The translations under genes were made by a program, and so were the position numbers. The notes beneath the pieces are model-generated. The model saw only the letters and a program-made list of their open reading frames with translations, did not search any database and was not told the DNA's origin. From an uncultured Ruegeria sp. (GTDB lineage Bacteria > Pseudomonadota > Alphaproteobacteria > Rhodobacterales > Rhodobacteraceae), in NCBI RefSeq assembly GCF_947500045.1, contig NZ_CANMQQ010000001.1, forward strand, positions 186,001-250,000: a DNA stretch of 64,000 nt, in the 5' to 3' direction. Below, piece after piece: positions 55,101-63,819 of this stretch (the stretch's first letter is position 1; every line of letters begins with the position of its first letter).

Positions 55101-55730
55101 TTAGGTGGGGCGGCGCAGAACTGCTGTGGCGACACCCATACCGACCAGGGTCAAACCTCCGAACCGGGTCATGGCGGTGATGACGCTGGTGCGCCCGATC
55201 AACTGGCGTAACTTATCCGCCAGCAACGCATAGGCCAACGAGTTGAGCCAGGCGAGGCCAACGAAGGTTGCGATCAGGATTGCAAATTGCGGGCCCAGTG
55301 GCTCTGCCGGGCGCAGGAATTGCGGCACGAATGCAATGAAAAAGGCGATGGATTTCGGGTTCAATGCGGTCACTGCGGCGGCATGGCCAAAAACACTTTG
55401 GGCGGTCACATCACGCCCGGTCGCGACCGTCTGCAACCCGGTCGAGGGTGCGCTGCGCAGCAACTTGATGCCCAGCCAGACCAGATAAGCGGCACCCACC
55501 CATTTCAGCACTGTGAACAGGGTGGCTGAGGCTAAAACCAGCGCACCTAGCCCCAAAAGCGACGCGGTCATCGCCACCAGATCGCCTACGGCAACACCAG
55601 TAGCCGAGGCAACGGCAACGCTGCGCCCTTTAGACAACGCATAGCTGAGCACCAGCAAAACGGTCGGGCCGGGGATCAGTAACAATGCGGTTGATGCGGC
55701 TACAAAGGTCAGCCAGAGTTCAAGAGACAT
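55101..55730 (-). CDS. LysE/RhtB family amino acid exporter
   Basis: 209 residues with five to six membrane segments. N-terminal TALLLIPGPTVLLVLSYALS near 14-33 with the family's PGP motif, and ALNPKSIAFFIAFVPQFL near 122-139, both hallmarks of the RhtB/LysE family. Exports amino acids or related compounds; substrate unknown. Confidence 0.93.
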   Translation of the reverse strand: MSLELWLTFVAASTALLLIPGPTVLLVLSYALSKGRSVAVASATGVAVGDLVAMTASLLGLGALVLASATLFTVLKWVGAAYLVWLGIKLLRSAPSTGLQTVATGRDVTAQSVFGHAAAVTALNPKSIAFFIAFVPQFLRPAEPLGPQFAILIATFVGLAWLNSLAYALLADKLRQLIGRTSVITAMTRFGGLTLVGMGVATAVLRRPT

Positions 55731-55782
55731 AGGTCATCCTATCGGTGCGTTTCGCTCACCAAGCCCCGCTGCGATGGCGAGG

Positions 55783-56826
55783 TCAAGCCCTTGTGTACTC
55801 GGTCGCACGGCGCATCAACGCCTCTAGCGGTCCGCGCTTAAATTTGCGGGCCCAAAGAAGCGAAAACACAGAGGACAAGCTGCAAAACAGCAGCGCATAA
55901 AGGGCAATCTGCGGCGCGCTTAGCGTTCCGCCCAGCAGCCCAAGCTCTTCCAGCACCCCCATCCCGATCAGGATATGCGCCATATAAAGCGTCAGGCTCT
56001 GCCGCCCTGGTGCGGTCAGAAACGCGGCGGTACCAGTGCGTTTGATCATGGGCCAGAGTTTCAACAGAAGTCCAATCACTATACAGGCGGTACCCGTCCC
56101 CGCCATAACATAGAACGGTCCAGGCGGAATGGATTCTGTCCCCAGATAAGCCACCAGCTCTGTGTCCGACGTCATCATCTGCGGAAACAGCGCCAGCACC
56201 GCTGCGCCGAACCCCCACATGATCAACCGGTGCTGAATACACAATGTATGAAGCTTGGACCGTCCAATCGCCATCCCGATCAGCAGGAAAGCGGCCCAGG
56301 GCAGCACCGGATGCCACCCGTTAAACAACGCGTTGCGCAGAAATCCGGGCAGAGTCCAGAGGTCGGTATACACCAGTGTGTCCCAATCCCAGCCTTGGTC
56401 GTAGTCAAAAAACAGATTGGCGATCACCGCGAGGATCATTATCCCCAGTGCCCCCAGCCACAACCCGCGTTGCGATGCCGCCAGAAAAAAGGCCCCGACT
56501 ACGAAATACAGCGCATAGAAATGCAGAATGTCGGCATCAAACACCGTCATGTTGATCAGGCCGATCACAAACAGAAACGCAGCGCGGCGCAGCAGCAAAC
56601 TGGCTGAGATGCGTGACAACCCGATGCCAATCCCCGCCAAGACAACAAACAAAGCCGCCGCGCGCCCTTCGAGCGCGCCGATCAGCATTGATGCCCAATC
56701 CATGCCCGGTGCGACCTCGGCCGCGATGCGGAAGTTAACCAGAACCATGCCGCAAAAGGCCAGAAACCGGGCTGCGTCCAGTGCATCCAGTCGTTTCACT
56801 TGGGTTTTCGTATGCGGAGTCGGCAC
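55783..56826 (-). CDS. DUF418 family membrane protein
   Basis: 347 residues with about nine to ten membrane segments. Begins RLDALDAARFLAFCGMVLVNF, the usual DUF418/YeiB-type start. Its C-terminal part has RQSLTLYMAHILIG (near 268-281) and ends ARKFKRGPLEALMRRAT, matching the family's GPLEWL-R end. Function of the family is not established; it resembles acyltransferase-3-like membrane proteins. Confidence 0.85.
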   Translation of the reverse strand: MPTPHTKTQVKRLDALDAARFLAFCGMVLVNFRIAAEVAPGMDWASMLIGALEGRAAALFVVLAGIGIGLSRISASLLLRRAAFLFVIGLINMTVFDADILHFYALYFVVGAFFLAASQRGLWLGALGIMILAVIANLFFDYDQGWDWDTLVYTDLWTLPGFLRNALFNGWHPVLPWAAFLLIGMAIGRSKLHTLCIQHRLIMWGFGAAVLALFPQMMTSDTELVAYLGTESIPPGPFYVMAGTGTACIVIGLLLKLWPMIKRTGTAAFLTAPGRQSLTLYMAHILIGMGVLEELGLLGGTLSAPQIALYALLFCSLSSVFSLLWARKFKRGPLEALMRRATEYTRA

Positions 56827-57022
56827 GGGTAAGTAGTTGCCTTTTCGACTATAATCAGCGTCAACATGGCTGGCTGGCTGCGCATTTCAACCGTTACTCG
56901 GCCCAATAGCTGCGCGAACTGGCATTGCGGCAACAGCTTTAAGATTGGATGAAGCTTGGCTCATGCATCTTGAAATGCCCTTATTACTCGCCACACTTGA
57001 AATACGACAAAAGGAGGCGGCT

Positions 57023-57874
57023 ATGGTTCAAACTCAACACGCAAATGCTGAGGCAGACACCGGCCACTTTGGTGTCGAGCGCCTAAAAAGCGCCTTGGTC
57101 GGTCTACTGCTGGTCGGAACGATCGCGTATGCGGGCATCGTCGGTTACATGTTTCTTAACCAGCAATCCCTGCTCTATAAACCCGACGGCGAGTTGCCCG
57201 ATCCGACCACCGTTGGACTGGCAGATGTCGAGGTTTTGTCGCTGAACATGGCCGACGGTACAGCCCTGACGGCTTGGGCTGCGCCCGCAGCAATCCCGGA
57301 TGCGCCCACAGTGTTGTTTTTCCATGGTCAAAGCGGCAATCTGGGTGACCGCGCCGACCGGCTGCGCGAGGTACTCAATTCGGGGTACGGCTTGCTTGCA
57401 CCAAGCTATCGCGGCTTTCCGGGTAGCGAAGGCGAACCCTCGGAACTGGCGCTGATCTCTGATGGTGTGCAACTCTATGACAGGCTGGCCGGTGAAGGCA
57501 AAACTGTGATTCTGCACGGCCAAAGCCTCGGCACGGGGATCGCGGCAGCCGTGGCCCATCAGCGCCCGGACGCCATGCTGCTGGTGCTAGAGGCCCCATT
57601 CACGGCCACTGTCGATGTCGCGGCAGAACGCTACCCGTTTCTTCCAGTCTCAGCCTTGATGAAGGACCAGTTTGCCACGCGCGATCTGATCGAACAGATC
57701 GCTGTGCCGACGCTGATATTTCATGGCACCGAGGATGAGACAATCCCACTGCACCATGGGCAGGCTCTGGCTGAGATGTCAGACCTTGCGCAGATATATG
57801 TGATCCCGGGTGGGGGTCATAACGACCTTTGGTCACATGGCCTGTGGGATGAGGTGCAAAAGAACTTGCCGTAA
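57023..57874 (+). CDS. Membrane-anchored alpha/beta hydrolase
   Basis: 283 residues from the ATG at 57023, which has AAGGAGG eight bases before; the frame is open 26 codons further. N-terminal membrane anchor (about 27-47), then an alpha/beta hydrolase: FFHGQSGNLGDRADRL (oxyanion), nucleophile elbow LHGQSLGTG near 157-165, catalytic Asp in HGTEDETIPL near 232-241, and His in GGGHNDLW near 265-272. Resembles BEM46/YfhR-like hydrolases; substrate unknown. Confidence 0.9.
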   Translation: MVQTQHANAEADTGHFGVERLKSALVGLLLVGTIAYAGIVGYMFLNQQSLLYKPDGELPDPTTVGLADVEVLSLNMADGTALTAWAAPAAIPDAPTVLFFHGQSGNLGDRADRLREVLNSGYGLLAPSYRGFPGSEGEPSELALISDGVQLYDRLAGEGKTVILHGQSLGTGIAAAVAHQRPDAMLLVLEAPFTATVDVAAERYPFLPVSALMKDQFATRDLIEQIAVPTLIFHGTEDETIPLHHGQALAEMSDLAQIYVIPGGGHNDLWSHGLWDEVQKNLP

Positions 57875-57882
57875 AAATAAGG

Positions 57883-58755
57883 TCATAGCACCCGCCCGGC
57901 TACTGCATCCAACTTGGCCAGCAGTGCCGGATCGCGCTTTTCGGGGGCGGTCAGGATCGCATATTCCAGTGCTCGGTCGCAGCCATGCGGGCATGGCGCG
58001 CGTTCGAGCCCCAGCAGCGCAGGCAGGCGTTTGACCAGTGCCCGTCCTTTTTCCGCATTACCGGTCAGTGTCGCGATTATGGCTGTCACGTCGACCTCGC
58101 CATGATCCGGGTGCCAGCTGTCATAGTCGGTGACCATGGCAATCGAGGCATAGCAAAGCTCGGCCTCACGGGCGAGTTTCGCCTCGGGCATGTTGGTCAT
58201 GCCGATCACGTCACATCCCCAATGCTCCCGGTACATCTTGGATTCCGCCAGTGAGGAAAACTGAGGCCCCTCCATCGCCAGATAGGTACCGCCCCGGTGG
58301 ATGGTGATCCCTGCGGTCTTGCCGGCTGTTTCACAGGCGTCGGACAAACGCGGGCAGGTGGGATGGGCAACACTGACATGGGCAACGCAGCCGGTGCCGA
58401 AAAAGCTTTTTTCCCGCGCGAAAGTCCGGTCGATAAACTGATCCACGATTACGAAATCGCCCGGTGCCATATGCTCGCGGAACGATCCGCAAGCCGAGAC
58501 CGAGATCACATCCGTAACCCCCAGACGCTTCAAAGCATCAATATTGGCGCGATAGGGCACCTCGGTCGGTGAATGCACGTGGCCGCGTCCGTGGCGCGGC
58601 AGGAAGGCCATCTCGACACCGCCCAAAGACCCGGTCAGTATCTGATCCGACGGGTCGCCCCATGGCGTTTCCACGGTGACCCACTCGGCATTTTCCAGAC
58701 CATCGATGTCATAAATGCCCGATCCTCCGATGACGGCAATTTTTGTTTGGGTCAC
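57883..58755 (-). CDS. mtnP: S-methyl-5'-thioadenosine phosphorylase
   Basis: 290 residues from the GTG at 58755 (GGAGAGC site); an ATG 24 codons upstream gives a Cys/Lys-rich extension without support. Phosphorolysis of MTA to adenine and methylthioribose-1-phosphate. IGGSGIYDIDGL near 8-19, PRHGRGHVHSPTEVPYRANI near 52-71, and the methionine-contact region YLAMEGPQFSSLAESKMYRE near 164-183. The adenine it frees can be recycled by apt, 3 kb away. Confidence 0.93.
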   Translation of the reverse strand: MTQTKIAVIGGSGIYDIDGLENAEWVTVETPWGDPSDQILTGSLGGVEMAFLPRHGRGHVHSPTEVPYRANIDALKRLGVTDVISVSACGSFREHMAPGDFVIVDQFIDRTFAREKSFFGTGCVAHVSVAHPTCPRLSDACETAGKTAGITIHRGGTYLAMEGPQFSSLAESKMYREHWGCDVIGMTNMPEAKLAREAELCYASIAMVTDYDSWHPDHGEVDVTAIIATLTGNAEKGRALVKRLPALLGLERAPCPHGCDRALEYAILTAPEKRDPALLAKLDAVAGRVL

Positions 58756-58959
58756 GATTGCTCTCCGCTGAAAATAACTGTTGAATGAGTTCTGCGGGCC
58801 GCAGTCCTTTTTGACAAGTGGCTTCAACGGTTTGTGTGTTATTGAAGTATGCCATGCGCCAGGCGCATATCTGGTTCCCAGTAAACGCCGTATCTATCGG
58901 TCCGTTTGACGGCTAGAAGGCCCCTTTCGCGCGAACACATCTGACCGACAGGACGTCCA

Positions 58960-60594
58960 ATGCCCCGAGCCTTGCTGGCAAGCTTTGCCAATCGCCTAGC
59001 CATACCTGATCTGCGCTGGGTGCCCGACGAAGGCCTGACCTTTACTCGCTTGCGGATCGAACTGCTTTCGGGCCTCACCGTCGCTTTGGCGCTGGTGCCC
59101 GAGGCCGTGGCCTTCGCATTTGTTGCCGGGGTACACCCGCTTGTTGGATTGTATGCGGCGTTTCTGGTTGGTTTGATCACGGCGCTGATCGGTGGTCGCC
59201 CGGGCATGATCTCGGGCGCAACCGGCGCTCTGGCCGTAGTTATGGTCGCATTGGTCGCGCAGCATGGGGTCGAATACTTGTTCGCAACCGTGGTTTTGAT
59301 GGGAATCATGCAGATCATTGCCGGTGCAATGCACTGGGGCCGGTTCATCCGCCTTGTGCCACACCCTGTGATGCTGGGCTTTGTGAATGGCCTGGCCATC
59401 GTGATCTTTCTGGCTCAGATGGGGCAGTTCAAGGTTCCTGGCACCATGGAAAACACCGGCCACGGCATGAGCGGTGGCGAATGGCTTTCGGGAATGCAGC
59501 TTTACACCATGCTGGGTCTGGTGGCGCTGACCATGGCGGTGATCTGGGTTATGCCCCGCATCACGCGCATCATCCCAGCGCCTTTGGCTGGTATTGTGGT
59601 CGTGGCTGCGTTGGTGATCGGCATCGGGCTGGACGTCCCGCGCGTCGGTGATCTGGCGTCGATCGAGGGTGGTTTGCCCAGCTTCCACATCCCCATGGTA
59701 CCGCTTACTTGGGAGACCTTCGAGATCATCCTGCCTTATGCCCTGATCCTTGCGGCAATCGGCCTTATCGAATCTCTGCTGACATTGAACCTTGTGGGTG
59801 AGATCACCGGCAAACGTGGTGGCGCTTCGCAAGAGTGCATTGCGCAGGGCACCGCCAACGTCGTCACTGGCTTCTTCGGTGGCATGGGCGGCTGTGCGAT
59901 GATTGGCCAGTCGATGATCAATGTGAAATCGGGCGGGCGCACGCGCATCGCTGGCATCGCTGCGGCGCTGTTCCTGCTGCTCTTCATCCTTGTCGGCTCG
60001 TCAATGATCGAACAAATTCCACTGGCGGCGTTGGTGGGCGTGATGTTCATGGTGGTGATCGGGACCTTTGCATGGAATTCGCTGAATATCCTGCGCAAGG
60101 TACCTTTGACGGACGCATTTGTTATCGTACTGGTGACTGTCGTGACGGTGATGGAAGACCTTGCCGTGGCGGTTGTCGTTGGTGTGATCGTGTCGGCTCT
60201 GGCTTACGCTTGGAACAACGCCAAGCGCATCCACGTCGTCAAACGCGAGTCGGAAACAGAAGAGGGTGCACAGGTCTACGAGATCCAGGGACCGTTGTTT
60301 TTTGGCTCGTCCGAAGGGTTCATCGAACTGTTCGATGTGCCAAACGACCCCGAGATTGTCATTATCGACTTTGCAGCCAGCCGCGTGGTGGACCAATCCG
60401 CGCTGCAAGCCATCGAGAACATCGCTGGCAAGTACGAGGCTGCAGGCAAGCGGGTCATGCTGAGGCATCTCAGCCGCGACTGTCATAAACTGCTGAACAA
60501 GGCGGGCCACCTGATGGTCGATAGCGATGATGATCCAGATTACGAATTGGCCGTGGATTACTCGGTGCGTACCGGCATTCTGGGTGGCCACTAA
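58960..60594 (+). CDS. SulP family anion transporter
   Basis: 544 residues: about eleven to twelve membrane segments (to residue about 420) with the SulP entry LLSGLTVALALVPEAVAFAF near 34-53, then a cytoplasmic STAS domain (about 440-540, VIIDFAASRVVDQSALQAIE). Transports sulfate, bicarbonate or other anions; which one is not shown. Ends near copy C of the 3'-end element. Confidence 0.93.
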   Translation: MPRALLASFANRLAIPDLRWVPDEGLTFTRLRIELLSGLTVALALVPEAVAFAFVAGVHPLVGLYAAFLVGLITALIGGRPGMISGATGALAVVMVALVAQHGVEYLFATVVLMGIMQIIAGAMHWGRFIRLVPHPVMLGFVNGLAIVIFLAQMGQFKVPGTMENTGHGMSGGEWLSGMQLYTMLGLVALTMAVIWVMPRITRIIPAPLAGIVVVAALVIGIGLDVPRVGDLASIEGGLPSFHIPMVPLTWETFEIILPYALILAAIGLIESLLTLNLVGEITGKRGGASQECIAQGTANVVTGFFGGMGGCAMIGQSMINVKSGGRTRIAGIAAALFLLLFILVGSSMIEQIPLAALVGVMFMVVIGTFAWNSLNILRKVPLTDAFVIVLVTVVTVMEDLAVAVVVGVIVSALAYAWNNAKRIHVVKRESETEEGAQVYEIQGPLFFGSSEGFIELFDVPNDPEIVIIDFAASRVVDQSALQAIENIAGKYEAAGKRVMLRHLSRDCHKLLNKAGHLMVDSDDDPDYELAVDYSVRTGILGGH

Positions 60595-60614
60595 AGCTTT
60601 TTTGCGAGGCTCTG

Positions 60615-60636
60615 CCTCGCGCTCCGAGGTATTTTT
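60615..60636 (+). terminator. Terminator-like hairpin after sulP
   Basis: CCTCG / CGAGG (60615-60619 with 60625-60629) followed by TATTTTT. A competing 7-bp hairpin GCGAGGC / GCCTCGC (60604-60620) overlaps its left arm. Weak alone, but the T-rich end fits termination. Confidence 0.5.
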
Positions 60637-60648
60637 AGCCAGATGAAG
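60621..60648 (+). repeat. Recurring 3'-end element, copy C
   Basis: GCTCCGAGGTATTTTTAGCC then AGATGAAG, 26 bp past the sulP stop, sense direction. Forms an 11-bp inverted repeat with copy D (60639-60649 with 60661-60671). Confidence 0.55.
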
Positions 60649-60660
60649 TGAGGATCCCTG

Positions 60661-60690
60661 ACTTCATCTGGTGAGGATTACCGAGGGGAG
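60661..60690 (-). repeat. Recurring 3'-end element, copy D (inverted)
   Basis: On the minus strand CTCCCCTCGGTAATCCTCACC then AGATGAAGT (given in two parts), 43 bp past the stop of the minus-strand flavin reductase gene and in its sense direction. Head-to-head with copy C. Confidence 0.5.
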
Positions 60691-60732
60691 TCGCCCGCAG
60701 GATGGAGGGGGCCGGCCCCCGAGCTTAACGCC

Positions 60733-61338
60733 TCAATCGTCTGGACGGTTGAGAGAAAACAACTCCGTCACAACCGAATAGTCCCGATAGCCAAGCCGGG
60801 CGAGTGGTTTGAATGAGGTCACATCGAACTTGCCGTTACGAATGTGATCGTCTTGCAGATGTACGCCTGTGACCTCTCCAAACACTACACGATTGGCTTC
60901 ACCTGGAAGCGTCGCGATTTGCGTCAGTTTGCATTCAAGCGCAGCTGGGGCATCCGCGACCCGCGAGCAGTTGATCGTTTCACATTCAAGCGATGTCAGG
61001 CCTGCATGGGCAAACTCGTCGATGTGTTTGGGCAGACCTTCTGAGCTGGCATTCATCGAGTCGCGATGAGCATATGCAACGACGTTGACGCAGAACACGC
61101 CTGTGACCTCGATATTGGCGATGCTGTCCTTGCCGCCGTTCTGATCGTGTTTTGAGCCGGTTGTGGCGAACATCACCTGGGGCGGTGTGTAAGCGACGCC
61201 GTTGAAGAAGGAATACGGGGCCAGATTATTGGTCCCTTCCGCATCGCGGGTTGAAATCCAGCCGATGGGTCGTGGTGTGATGATGGCGTTGAAGGGGTTG
61301 TGGGGCAGGCCGTGGCCGTCTTCGGGGCGATAGAACAT
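60733..61338 (-). CDS. Flavin reductase-like FMN-binding protein
   Basis: 201 residues of the flavin reductase (split beta-barrel FMN) family. NAIITPRPIGWISTRDAEGT near 17-36 is the FMN-binding start, followed by NLAPYSFFNGVAYTPPQVMF. Could be a flavin:NAD(P)H reductase or an FMN-dependent oxidoreductase; partner unknown. Monocistronic, divergent from a GNAT gene. Confidence 0.9.
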   Translation of the reverse strand: MFYRPEDGHGLPHNPFNAIITPRPIGWISTRDAEGTNNLAPYSFFNGVAYTPPQVMFATTGSKHDQNGGKDSIANIEVTGVFCVNVVAYAHRDSMNASSEGLPKHIDEFAHAGLTSLECETINCSRVADAPAALECKLTQIATLPGEANRVVFGEVTGVHLQDDHIRNGKFDVTSFKPLARLGYRDYSVVTELFSLNRPDD

Positions 61339-61409
61339 GAGGTCTCCAAGCGTTTGCCCAAGGCGTAGCGAAGTGCTAGGGCGATTTCCAGTAAGGAAAC
61401 GAGGCGCGC

Positions 61410-61904
61410 GTGCAGCAATTCAAGATCAGGCCGGAAGAGCCCGAGGACTGGTGGGAGGTCGAAGCGCTCTATGACCTTTGCTTCGCGCCGGGGCGCGAGG
61501 CGCTTTCCTCTTATCGTCTGCGCGATGACGTGCCATCCGTCGCCGGCTTGTCGCAGGTTGCGCGCGACGGGCAGGGCATTCTGGCAGGTGCGATCCGGTT
61601 TTGGCCCGTTCATGTAGGCGAACACGATGCTTTGCTGCTGGGTCCTGTGGCCGTTCATCCGACCCATCAGGGCGAAGGGTTGGGCGGTTATCTGATCCAT
61701 CAGGGTGTCGAAGCCGGACGTGCCAAGGGATGGGAGCGCGTCATGCTGGTAGGCGATGCGCCCTATTATGCACGGTTTGGATTTACGCGAATCGCAGGTG
61801 TCGAAATGCCGCCGCCTACTAACCCGGACCGGGTACTTGGATTGGAGCTTACGCCCGGGGTTTGGTCTGAAATACAAGGGTTTGTCACGCGCTGGACCCG
61901 GTGA
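61410..61904 (+). CDS. GNAT N-acetyltransferase, YhbS-like
   Basis: 164 residues, GTG start at 61410. The acetyl-CoA motif is LLLGPVAVHPTHQGEGLGGY near 75-94 (Q/R-x-x-G-x-G/A), and GDAPYYARFGFTRI near 115-128 marks the YhbS-like group. Substrate unknown. Followed by an EcsC gene in the same direction. Confidence 0.9.
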   Translation: MQQFKIRPEEPEDWWEVEALYDLCFAPGREALSSYRLRDDVPSVAGLSQVARDGQGILAGAIRFWPVHVGEHDALLLGPVAVHPTHQGEGLGGYLIHQGVEAGRAKGWERVMLVGDAPYYARFGFTRIAGVEMPPPTNPDRVLGLELTPGVWSEIQGFVTRWTR

Positions 61905-61957
61905 CCCATTGAAATCCCGCTGCAAAGTGCCGATGTTTTCAAGACAGGAGGGCACAG

Positions 61958-62707
61958 ATGCAGGACGTTGTTCTTGTCAAAAAACTTGATCCCGAGGCCG
62001 AGCTAGACCGCTTGGCGCGGCTTTATAGCTCTGCCGGTGGCACTGGCGTCACGCTACTGAACAAGCTGGGCGGGTCGGCAGAGTCTCTGCTGGATCAATT
62101 GCCCGAGCCGGTGCGGCTTGGACTGACCGGGGCGACCGAACAGGCGCTTTGGCTTGCGATGCACGCCGCTGAGGGGTCTCGACGTGCTGTGCCGGACCAA
62201 AAACCATGGATCAATACGGCGTTGGCCACGGCGATGGGCGCTGCAGGAGGGCTGGGCGGGGTATCGACCGCTCTGGTCGAGTTGCCTGCCAGCACGGCGA
62301 TGATTCTGCGCGCGATTCAAGGGGCTGCGGCGCGGGAAGGGTTTGATCCGACGGCTGAAAACGTGAAATTTGATTCGATCCGGGTGCTGTCCGCCGCTGG
62401 GCCACTGGAGAAAGATGATGGGGCCGATCTGGGGTTCTTCTCGATGCGGCTGACGCTGACCGGGCCTGCAATGCAGCGCATGATTTCGATGGTGGCACCA
62501 CGCCTGTCCGTGGTGCTGGGCCAGAAGCTGGCGGCGCAGTCGGTGCCTCTGTTGGGAGCGTTGGCCGGAGGGGGCACGAATTTTATCTATACCCGCTATT
62601 ATCAGCAGATCGCTCATGTCCATTTTGGGCTGCGTCGTTTGGCAATCGATGCCGATATCCCGCATGATGATCTGGTTCAGCGTCTGTCCGGCCGTATGTC
62701 CGTCTGA
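61958..62707 (+). CDS. EcsC family protein
   Basis: 249 residues, EcsC domain. A glycine/alanine-rich hydrophobic stretch near 85-105 (TALATAMGAAGGLGGVSTAL) and FDPTAENVKFDSIRVLSAAG near 127-146 fit the family; the C-terminal LGALAGGGTNFIYTRYYQQI region is also typical. Originally named from an ABC exporter locus in Bacillus; the biochemical role here is unknown. AGGAGG upstream of the ATG. Confidence 0.88.
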   Translation: MQDVVLVKKLDPEAELDRLARLYSSAGGTGVTLLNKLGGSAESLLDQLPEPVRLGLTGATEQALWLAMHAAEGSRRAVPDQKPWINTALATAMGAAGGLGGVSTALVELPASTAMILRAIQGAAAREGFDPTAENVKFDSIRVLSAAGPLEKDDGADLGFFSMRLTLTGPAMQRMISMVAPRLSVVLGQKLAAQSVPLLGALAGGGTNFIYTRYYQQIAHVHFGLRRLAIDADIPHDDLVQRLSGRMSV

Positions 62708-62803
62708 TCAAGGCTGTGGATAAAACTTGGCTTGCGACTCGGACCGTGCTATTTTTCACTGCATAAACCGCAACATAAGCGGAGCGAGCAGTGAGAATGG
62801 ACC

Positions 62804-63289
62804 GTGTTTGACGGGCGCAGTCGTGCGACAATAGATGGGCTTTCAACTGAAAGCCTTTCGCTTTCCGGGGCGCTTCCGGTCTACAGCCAGTCTGCGGCCT
62901 TGTGCTATTGTGTGGACGCAGGCCAGCCTCAGATATTGCTGATCACGACCCGCAGGGCGCGACGCTGGATTATCCCCAAAGGATGGCTGATTAACGGGAT
63001 CAGCCCGTCGCAAACCGCTGCCCGTGAGGCCTGGGAAGAGGCAGGCGTTGTTGGCATCTGCGGCACCGAGAGCCTTGGTCGCTTCGCCTATGTCAAAAAC
63101 CGGCCCAACAAGGCATCCGCATTGTGCCTGGTGGATGTATTCCCGCTGCACGTGCAGCGACTGACGGCTCATTTCCCTGAGGCCGGGGAGCGTAAGCGCA
63201 AGTGGTTTTCGCCCAAAAAAGCGGCGCAGAGGGTAGCATCGCCCGAACTGGCAATACTCTTGCGTGGATTCGGGCATTTGTCGCAGTAG
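62804..63289 (+). CDS. NUDIX hydrolase
   Basis: 161 residues, GTG start at 62804. The NUDIX box reads GWLINGISPSQTAAREAWEE followed by AGV (near 67-89). The REAWEEAG core with the metal-binding glutamates is intact, while the first Glu of the canonical G-x5-E is Ile here. The PKGW before it and the FSPKKAA near the C-terminus suggest the diphosphoinositol/dinucleotide polyphosphate-like group. Substrate unknown. Confidence 0.88.
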   Translation: MFDGRSRATIDGLSTESLSLSGALPVYSQSAALCYCVDAGQPQILLITTRRARRWIIPKGWLINGISPSQTAAREAWEEAGVVGICGTESLGRFAYVKNRPNKASALCLVDVFPLHVQRLTAHFPEAGERKRKWFSPKKAAQRVASPELAILLRGFGHLSQ

Positions 63290-63360
63290 TTGGACAAGAT
63301 CAAGTCTTGATATTGCCAAGTTGCTCGGTATCTATTCGTCAACCGGAATCGGGACGCGTG

Positions 63361-63816
63361 ATGATTCAATACGCATTGAAATGTAGCAACGACCACAGTT
63401 TTGATAGCTGGTTTCAGTCCGCAGCCGCTTTTGACAAATTGTCGGTGGCCAGGATGGTAACCTGCGCGGTGTGTGGTTGTGACAAGGTGGAAAAGGCGAT
63501 CATGACGCCTCGGGTTCGACCTGCGCGCGCTACGGTGGCCGAACAGGCCCCTGCCAGTCCTGAGCCGGATCAAATCAACATGTCTACGCCCTCAGCTGAA
63601 ATCGAAAAGGTTCTGTCCGAATTGCGACGCACGGTTGAAGAGAACTCCGACTATGTGGGGCAGGATTTTGCGCAGGAAGCCCGCAAGATACACTTGGGGG
63701 ACGCACCCGAACGTGCCATCTATGGCGAAGCCAAACCCGAGGATGCGCGCGCGCTAGTCGAAGACGGTGTTCCGGTGGCTCCATTGCCTTTTGTTCCTTC
63801 GCGAAAAACCAACTGA
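63361..63816 (+). CDS. DUF1178 family protein
   Basis: 151 residues from the ATG at 63361 (a GTG just before is possible). Starts MIQYALKCSNDHSFDSWFQS and contains CAVCGCDKVEKAIMTP, i.e. Cys8 with a CxxC pair near 35-38 that may bind metal. The C-terminal half has VGQDFAQEARKIHLGDAPER, which is highly characteristic of DUF1178. Function unknown. Confidence 0.9.
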   Translation: MIQYALKCSNDHSFDSWFQSAAAFDKLSVARMVTCAVCGCDKVEKAIMTPRVRPARATVAEQAPASPEPDQINMSTPSAEIEKVLSELRRTVEENSDYVGQDFAQEARKIHLGDAPERAIYGEAKPEDARALVEDGVPVAPLPFVPSRKTN

Positions 63817-63819
63817 CCC

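Noticed and set aside
59835..60488. Second plus-strand frame inside sulP (217 residues).
   Set aside because: It overlaps the transporter and STAS region out of frame. Arg/Cys/Trp-rich composition is typical of a frame-shifted shadow.
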